Shown: positions 1 to 7,700 of the stretch, one piece after another
Position numbering within the stretch: the first letter of the stretch is position 1
Layout of the letters: every line of letters starts with the position of its first letter
Source of the DNA: Yamagishiella unicocca
Taxonomy: Eukaryota > Chlorophyta > Chlorophyceae > Chlamydomonadales > Volvocaceae
Reading direction: 5' to 3'
Length of the DNA: 64,000 nt
Assembly: GCA_003116995.1 (NCBI GenBank)
Contig: BDSL01000002.1
Span: 558,001-622,000, forward strand
Made by a program: the position numbers and the translations under genes
Notes under the pieces: generated by a model
What the model was told of the DNA's origin: nothing
The model's database searches: none
The model's input: only the letters and a program-made list of their open reading frames with translations

Positions 1-3000
1 AGCTCGTCTGCAGGAGTCCGAGAGTGCGCCGCACCCCGAAGTGCCCCAGCTTGCTGTGCGTCTGCTCGACGATCTCCCGGCGGCGACCCGGCTCAGGCAC
101 CTCACGCGCAGTGCCATTGGGCATGATGCGGTGCAGGGTCGTCCCGGCCAGGCGGTACGACCGAGCGCGCTTGTTGACCCGTCGCTGCTCATCCGCCGGT
201 AGCTCCTTGCTGAAATTGCCGTGCCGCAGTAGGTGGTGCAGCTGCGGGTCGTCCCATGGGTCCGTGAGCTCCGCTGACGGCTGGAGGTCAGTGGTGGCTG
301 CAACCTCCGCGAGCAGCACTGTGCAATGCTCCAAAGCTGGTGCTGCCCGCGTCGCCATCGCCAGATAAGCTGCCGGCCTATCCGCTGAGTCCAGAGACAC
401 TTCCCCCCCCTGCGGAAAGGCCGGGGGCTCAATGGCGTAGCGGGGACGTAAATTCGCCATGTGGTGAGGCGTGAGGAAGGCACGCTGTAAGGCTTGAGCA
501 AAGGCGAAGATTTGGGCGGCGGCAGGCAGCGAGACCCCCCGGGCCATGACCTGCCGCCGAAGCGCATCGTCGATGCCTGCTGTGGCTGCCCCCGGCAGCC
601 CCAGCACGCCCTCCAGCTCTGCAGGGGTCAGCTGAGCCTGGCCCCCCGGGCCAGGCAGCATGACGCTGAAGACATCTCCTGGTGGCAACACTAACGGGCG
701 CCGGCCCGGGACGTCGCACTGGAGGTAAGGACGGGGAAATGGGCTCTCCACTGGCGACAGAAGGCGCCCCGGCAACAACTGCTCCAGTGTGCCGGCGGCA
801 GGCTGCCAGGTTTGCGTGTCGATCATACGCGAAAGCCGATTTACATCCGCTAAGTTGGTGTAGACTGTGCAGAGGTGATGTTGGTGCCTGCCCAGGCGCG
901 CCAAATCAACTACAGCGCCATTGCCAAAAGCACTGTCCCCTGTCGTGTCACCACTGACCTGAAGAAGGTAGCCGGGGAGCAAGCGGGGCTGCAGCCGCTG
1001 CAAGGCTCCGACTAGGCTCATCAGCACCGACGCCCCCGGCGCGGCCAACGAGTCAAGGTCTCCCACCACCAACCACTGGTGCGCTTTGCAGGCGCCCAAA
1101 TTGCGTAACATGGCCTCCGTGATGGGACCAGTGGCTGGCAGCTGCGTGAAGGGCCTTTTGGTGGCCATGGTCATGAGTTGCCCAGGATAGTCGATCTCCA
1201 GGCTGTGAAGTCGCTGCCGCAGCGTTTTGATAGCAGGCGCGGGCGGCGGCTCAATAACCATGTACTCACGCACCCGCCAACCTGCCCGGAGGCAGGCCTC
1301 AAGACCTGACGCATGCTGACCGTGTTCCACCACCACAATCCCCTCTGAAGTTGCTTTCTCCAGGAAATGATGTGACACCAGGCTGGTGTTCAGGGAGAGG
1401 GTGAGGTCGTCCAAGTCCGGGCTGCCCGCCCCGCGGGCAACCTGGGCTCGTGCTGGCTCGCATGACAAGGCGTTGAGTGCAACTCGATGCTCCCTTGCCA
1501 GGCGATTGGCCAACTGAATCAACCCTTTGGTGGCGACGGCGGACAGTGACGGCTGCTCCAGTGGGCACACCTCCGTCGCATCACCAATTGCACCATTGTG
1601 GCCTGCCAACAGCTCCTCGGCCGTCGGCAGCACCCCTCCTACGCCCGTCGCCAATACCGTGTGCAGACGATCATGCCGACCCCGCGCAGCCGTTAACAAC
1701 ACCTGCATGGTATCGCTGATGCTGGCCGCAATGCTGGTGGTGAGCACTCTCGGGTAAGGCACAAGCGTGGGCATCGGCGGTGCAGGGTCTGACTCCTCAT
1801 CCATCCGGGAGCCCGTGCCATCACGGTCGTCAGCGGGCGGCATGCGGCTGAGAGCGTCGGCGTTCTGATGCAGCGAGCCAGGACGGTGGCAGATGTCGAA
1901 GTCGTACTGGCTCATGATGAGGGCCCAGCGTGCGTACGTGCCGACACTGCCAGCGTTACTGTTCTCCATGAGCCACAACAACGGGGCATGATCCGTGACG
2001 AGGGTAAACTGCACACCATGGAGGTACGGGCGCAGCGTCTGCATAGCCCAGCAGGCCGCGAGCATCTCACCCTTGTACGAAATGTAGTTGCGCTCGTGCA
2101 CGTTGAGAGACCGGGAGACTGCTGCCACCAGATACTCATTGCCGTCATCATCCAACTGCCCCAACACGCCGCTGATGCCAACAGCTGAGAAGTCGGTGTG
2201 GAGAATGAGCGGTCGACCCGGCTGAATGCGGCGCACAATCAGGCCCTCCTGGCTGAACGCCTCCTTGATGGCGGCCAACGCAGCCTGGTGCTCCGGTTGC
2301 CACGTGTGCTCATCCCAAACCACACCTTTGCGGGTTAGCTGGTTGAGCGGCGCGGTGATGTCGCTGAACTTGGGCACGTAGCAGCGGTAGTAGTTGACCA
2401 AACCCAAGAGAGCCTGCAGCTCCGTTAGGTTGGCGGGAGGCTGCAGCGCAAGGATCGCCGCGATCTTCGCTGCCATGGGCCGCAAGCCCTGCGCGCTCAC
2501 CATGTGCCCCAAAAACTCCACCTCCTCCGCTGCCAACACCGTTTTGTCAGGGTGAAGCTTGAGCCCGCACCGAATCAAGCACTGCAGCACTGCCCCGCAG
2601 TCTGCCAGATGCTGTTCGGGGGACGGCGAAAACACCAGAATGTCATCCACAAATGCCATGGCGCAATGCTCCAGGCCACAGCGTCGCAGCTCGTGATCAA
2701 CCACCATTTGGAACTGCCCCGTAGCGTTGCGTAAGCCGTACAGGTTGCGAGTGTACTTCCACAGTTTGCCGTGCCACCAGAAGGACGTTTTGTCCTGATC
2801 CCCTTCCGCGAGAGGTATCTGGTTGAAGGCCGCACGGCAGTCCATTTTGCTGATCCAGGCGGCGCTGCCAATGCGCTGGAAAAGCTGCTCCGGCGTGGGT
2901 GGCGCATACTTGTTGGGTTTGGTGGCCGCGTTGAGCGGCCTGGCATCACAACAGTAGCGCCGGTCCGTCCACTGCCCGTCTGCATCCTTCTTGGCTGGCA

Positions 3001-3604
3001 TGGTGACATTCATGGCATACTTGGTGGATTGCGAGGGCACGATAATACCCGCGTCACGCAGCTCCGTACACTTTTCCTCCTGAATACGCAGCTCCAACGG
3101 CGAATGCCAACGCTGGGACTGCCAGATGGGTCGGTCATGAACCAGGTCGATGGTGGCTGGCCCCATCTCACCGCTGTAGCAACCCAGGTCCTTCAGCGAG
3201 CGAGCAAACACGGCATCATTCTGATGCAGCATCTGCTTGAACTGCGCGCGCAGTGCGGACGGCATGTCCGGACGCTCACACCACGTGTAACCCCCTTGCT
3301 CGTCCTTGGAGAACCGGGTGCCCGTTCCAGGGTACCGATTGCCTTCAGGAGTGGTCATGGAGGGAAGTGACGTCTCGGGACTCAGCCTGGACAGGCCGGG
3401 GTCTGCTGCTGCGCTGCTGCCAGACGCTACTGAGCCGTCCTGTGCTGCCGTAGAGCTAACCAGGCTGGTGAAAACCGCCCCGCGGTCTGGCTCATGGCTG
3501 GCTCCTGGAAGGTGCAGGCCCGCGTCGCTGCCCGGCCAGACCGCCCCGCGGTCCGGCCCATGGTCAGCTCCTGGGAGGTGCAGGCCCGCGTCGCTGCCCG
3601 GCCC
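1..3604 (-). CDS. Pol continuation: RT copy A, RNase H, methyltransferase-like region, integrase N-terminus (partial)
   Basis: I translated this frame codon by codon from the duplication junction to base 1 and found no stop. It holds the full RT (copy A of the duplication; FVDD near 2640-2655), a connection region (KGVVWDEHTWQPEHQAAL), RNase H with the acidic D-E-D set in HTDFSAVG, YKGEMLA and LVTDHAPL (about 2230-1860), a linker of about 170 residues, a region resembling a C5 cytosine methyltransferase (about 1350-490), then LGHFGVRRT at the edge, the H-x-H half of the integrase zinc-binding domain. It is in a different frame from the gag-RT part because the duplication offset of 1,118 bp is not a multiple of three. 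Without the duplication the two parts would form one polyprotein. Confidence 0.85.
490..1350 (-). other. C5-cytosine-methyltransferase-like domain inside Pol, catalytic motifs absent
   Basis: Between RNase H and integrase, the frame reads GIVVVEHGQHASGLEACLRA (motif I-like glycine-rich SAM loop), followed by VREYMVIEP (motif II-like acidic end). Next comes HQWLVVGDLDSLAA where motif IV should carry Pro-Cys-Gln, then YLLQVSGD where motif VI should carry Glu-Asn-Val, then HHLCTVYTNLAD, which resembles the region around motif VIII. The end is LTPAELEGVLGLPGAAT and RRQVMARGVSLPAAAQI, which resemble motifs IX-X. Order and spacing fit a DNMT fold. The catalytic Cys and the motif VI Glu are missing, so methylation activity is not expected. 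Active DNMT domains captured by retrotransposons are known from dinoflagellates and charophyte algae. The assignment is by eye; an unrelated Rossmann-like domain is the alternative. Confidence 0.7.
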
Positions 3605-4722
3605 GTGCTTGATTCGGTGCGTGCGGGCTCAAACTCCACCTCCTCCGCTGCCAACACCGTTTTGTCAGGGTGAAGCTTGAGCCCGCACCGAATCAAGCAC
3701 TGCAGCACTGCCCCGCAGTCTGCCAGATGCTGTTCGGGGGACGGCGAAAACACCAGAATGTCATCCACAAATGCCATGGCGCAATGCTCCAGGCCACAGC
3801 GTCGCAGCTCGTGATCAACCACCATTTGGAACTGCCCCGTAGCGTTGCGTAAGCCGTACAGGTTGCGAGTGTACTTCCACAGTTTGCCGTGCCACCAGAA
3901 GGACGTTTTGTCCTGATCCCCTTCCGCGAGAGGTATCTGGTTGAAGGCCGCACGGCAGTCCATTTTGCTGATCCAGGCGGCGCTGCCAATGCGCTGGAAA
4001 AGCTGCTCCGGCGTGGGTGGCGCATACTTGTTGGGTTTGGTGGCCGCGTTGAGCGGCCTGGCATCACAACAGTAGCGCCGGTCCGTCCACTGCCCGTCTG
4101 CATCCTTCTTGGCTGGCATGGTGACATTCATGGCATACTTGGTGGATTGCGAGGGCACGATAATACCCGCGTCACGCAGCTCCGTACACTTTTCCTCCTG
4201 AATACGCAGCTCCAACGGCGAATGCCAACGCTGGGACTGCCAGATGGGTCGGTCATGAACCAGGTCGATGGTGGCTGGCCCCATCTCACCGCTGTAGCAA
4301 CCCAGGTCCTTCAGCGAGCGAGCAAACACGGCATCATTCTGATGCAGCATCTGCTTGAACTGCGCGCGCAGTGCGGACGGCATGTCCGGACGCTCACACC
4401 ACGTGTAACCCCCTTGCTCGTCCTTGGAGAACCGGGTGCCCGTTCCAGGGTACCGATTGCCTTCAGGAGTGGTCATGGAGGGAAGTGACGTCTCGGGACT
4501 CAGCCTGGACAGGCCGGGGTCTGCTGCTGCGCTGCTGCCAGACGCTACTGAGCCGTCCTGTGCTGCCGTAGAGCTAACCAGGCTGGTGAAAACCGCCCCG
4601 CGGTCTGGCTCATGGCTGGCTCCTGGAAGGTGCAGGCCCGCGTCGCTGCCCGGCCAGACCGCCCCGCGGTCCGGCCCATGGTCAGCTCCTGGGAGGTGCA
4701 GGCCCGCGTCGCTGCCCGGCCA
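2513..4722. repeat. Tandem duplication of RT region (2 x ~1,092 bp) with 26-bp filler
   Basis: 2513-3604 and 3631-4722 are essentially identical over their whole length (offset 1,118 bp). Between them sit 26 bases (3605-3630) absent from the flanks. The filler reads gtgcttgattcggtgc-gtgc-gggctc, which is the inverse complement of the nearby element sequence at about 3677-3699, with gtgc duplicated inside it. The near-perfect identity points to a recent event. The duplication shifts the frame and splits the polyprotein. Confidence 0.95.
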
Positions 4723-7700
4723 GACCGCCCCGCGGCCCGGCTCATGGTCAGCTCCTAGAAGGTGCAGGCCCGCGTCGCTGCCCGGCCAGACCGCCCCGCG
4801 GTCCGGCCCATGGTCAGCACTGCCCAGCCAAACCGCCCCGCGGTCTGGCTCGGCATCAACTCCTGGCAAGCATAGGTCTGCCCCCCGGGCAGCCAGCATG
4901 CTGCTCAGAAGCGCAGGTCCGGTAGGTGACGGAGGGATGGGCGAGCCCCGCAGGCCCACCCCCCCGCGTGGCATTGGTGCGATCGGAGCCACGCGATCCC
5001 GCAGCTGTGCTAGCATTGGTGCACGGCTGAAGACGTCGCAGTGGGCGGCGTGGAAACCCTCGACCGGCGGGCGGAAGGGCGGCTCGTTGCCCGCGTTGGC
5101 GTGCAGGGCAAGGAAGGACAACAGGAGAAGTGCTGCCCAGAATCCTGTGCCCAGCCAGCGCCGCGGTGCTATCCAAGCCGTGGGCCACTTGGCGGGCCGA
5201 GGCGGCGACGGCGGGGAGGCTGCGCGGATCTCGTCCGCGGGCGGCGCGGAGTGGCCCCGCCACTTCCGCGACAACCGCCACAGCTTCTTCGCGTCCCGCT
5301 GCTGCTGCTGTTGCTCCTCTGCCATGCGTTGGCGGTCCCTCTCCGTGCGTTGCAGGGCGTGTTGGCGCAGGTGCCGGCAGGCATTCCGGTGCCGCCGGTG
5401 GGCTGCCTTGGCCTGGCGGTCGCGTTGCTGGCATGCGGATGACGTGGTGGCGATTCCAACTGCGGCGGCGGCATACACGATCCGGTCGGCAACCCCTGTG
5501 ACAAGGGGAAAGGAGGCGGCTTCCGGTGCGCCGAAGTTGGTCAGCCGCAGAGTGCCGACATCTTGACCGGTGGCCAGGTCGAGCTGGCCGTGGTGATGGA
5601 GAAAGGCGTTCCCCAGCACAATGTCGTGCTCCTGCTCCCGCACCACAGGCCAGAAGCAGTTGGAGGTGGCAGGTGGGGGGCGGACGGCTACGTGCTGCTG
5701 CGCAGGAAGGCAAAACCGCAGGTGCCCCATTGACACCGAGCCCAGGGCCTGGTGCTCCCGACGTTCCCAGTCGTAGATGCTAGGCCGGCGCACCGTGGAG
5801 TAGGTTAGCCCGTTTCGCTCCAGGAAGTCCTGCCGGAAGACGGCGTAGGCGCGGAGGCCGGTGTCAAACCCCACGGTGTGAGCGCGCCCAGCCTTGGTGC
5901 GCTGGGGATCGCCTTGGTGGAGCTCCAGGCGTAGCTGCCACGGCTCGGGCCCGCAGACGACGAACGGCATCCTGCGGTACTCAGTTGGCGACGGATGGTA
6001 GGTGCAAGACTGCACGTCCTGCTGCCGACGTCGCGCGTGCGGCGGTGGTTGCGGGGACACGCTCCGCGCCCGTGGTGCCACCGCCCTCTCACGCAGTTGC
6101 CCCCCGCCAGCCCCCCGGGCAGGCGGTGGAGCTCGACGGTCGCCGGCGCCCGCGGGAGGGCCCTGCCCGCCTCCAATGGCTGCAGCCAGCCGTGGCTGCA
6201 GGGTTGGCCGCGCTTCCTCCGCGGCAGACCGATGCACAACTTCGTGACTCGGGTGCACGGCACGTCGGGCAGGTGGGCTCGAGCGCCCTCGCGGTGGCGG
6301 CGGAGGTGACGGCCCTGAGCCCCCCGGGCCCAAGTGCTGCCGTTGCTCTCGTAGTGCTGCTGCCGATGGCGGGACCGACGGTCCCGGGCCCCCCGGGCCC
6401 GGTGACCGAAGTCGCCCACGCGGTGCTGTGATGGCAGGCGGTGCAGACGGTCCCGGGCCCCCCGGGCCCGGAGACGGCAGTCGCACGCACAGCCCAGCGA
6501 TGGGCGGTTGGCCTGGGTATTCCAGACGGCCGCGAAGTGACTGCGGTGGTGGCGGTCGTGGCGGTTGGTAGCCCTGACGGTGCAGCTGCCGGCGGACAGC
6601 CCGTTCCTGACGGTCGAGGCTCCTGACCCCAAATTCATCGGCGCCCTTGTAAGCCACAGGGCGAATGCCCATCTTCTCCAGCTCGACCGCCGAGGGAAGG
6701 GGCCCTTCGTACATGTCCCCTGACTCACTGTCTGCGTCGCCCTCACGTGGCCGTTGTGCCGGGCGTTGGGGGCTGGGCGGTGCCTCCGCGGTATGCTTAC
6801 CAGCGAGCCGGCTGAGTGTCCCAACCAGCAGGGCCCGTACGGTCGGATCCGTGGTGGCGGCCAGCAGCCTTGCCATCTCAGCGAAGGCGTCGCTGGCCGG
6901 CTGGCCGTACTGCGGCCCCAGGTGCGAAGGCCCGGCACCTGACTGGGATGCGAGGGCAGAAGGTGGTGGGGGAGACGGCTCCGCCTGAGCAAGCTCCATC
7001 ATTTCTGCCTCCTCCTCGGCGGTGAGCTCAAGCACTTCCTCAGGCTCATGGCGGCCCACCAAGCAGCGCTGGAAAAGGACGCCTGCAGAGCCTGGGGCCC
7101 CGCCACCAGGTTGCGGCTCCATCGACAAATATGCCATCTCAGGCACACCGTCCGTGCCCCGCACGGACGGGTGCCAAACCAGGTGCGGCTGCGGGAATCG
7201 GCGCACGTCCACGGCAAGGTCGTGCAGGCAGCGGGTGCCAATCAGGAAGTCGAAACCACAGGAGGCCGCAATCTGGTCGCTGACCACGATGCACGGCAGG
7301 TTGACTTGCGTTTCCCACGGCGTGCCCGGGGCGAAGACAGTAGGCAGGCCACCCACCAACTGACCCAAGGTGCCACCCTGGCCGGTCCCGGTGTTGAGCT
7401 TGGTGCGGGTCGCGGAGATGGTGAGGCCGGTCTTCCGCGCTGCACTGAGGCTTGCCAGCGTGATGTCGGAGGCGGTGTCCGGCACCACGCTGTAGCCACC
7501 GCTGAGCAGACCCCCGTCAGCTGACTGAACCGCGATCGAATGACGCGGCTCCTTGTTGCGCAGCCGCAGGATGTTTGTACTCGCTCCGCGGTAGTCCTGC
7601 AGCACCTGTTGCACCTTCTCTGGCGGCAGCTCTTCCAGCATGGACCGGGTCAGGACGGCCGGGTCTGCATCAGGGTGGCTGGGCAGCCAGGGCACGTTGG

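Noticed and set aside
1..3604. Copia-type element, or a chromosomal methyltransferase gene
   Set aside because: RNase H precedes the integrase zinc-binding start in one frame with RT, so order is Ty3/gypsy and the methyltransferase-like part is internal to Pol.
4424..5566. Long plus-strand frame inside the retrotransposon (about 380 codons)
   Set aside because: Antisense shadow of the polyprotein; Arg/Ser/Gly-rich with no motif.
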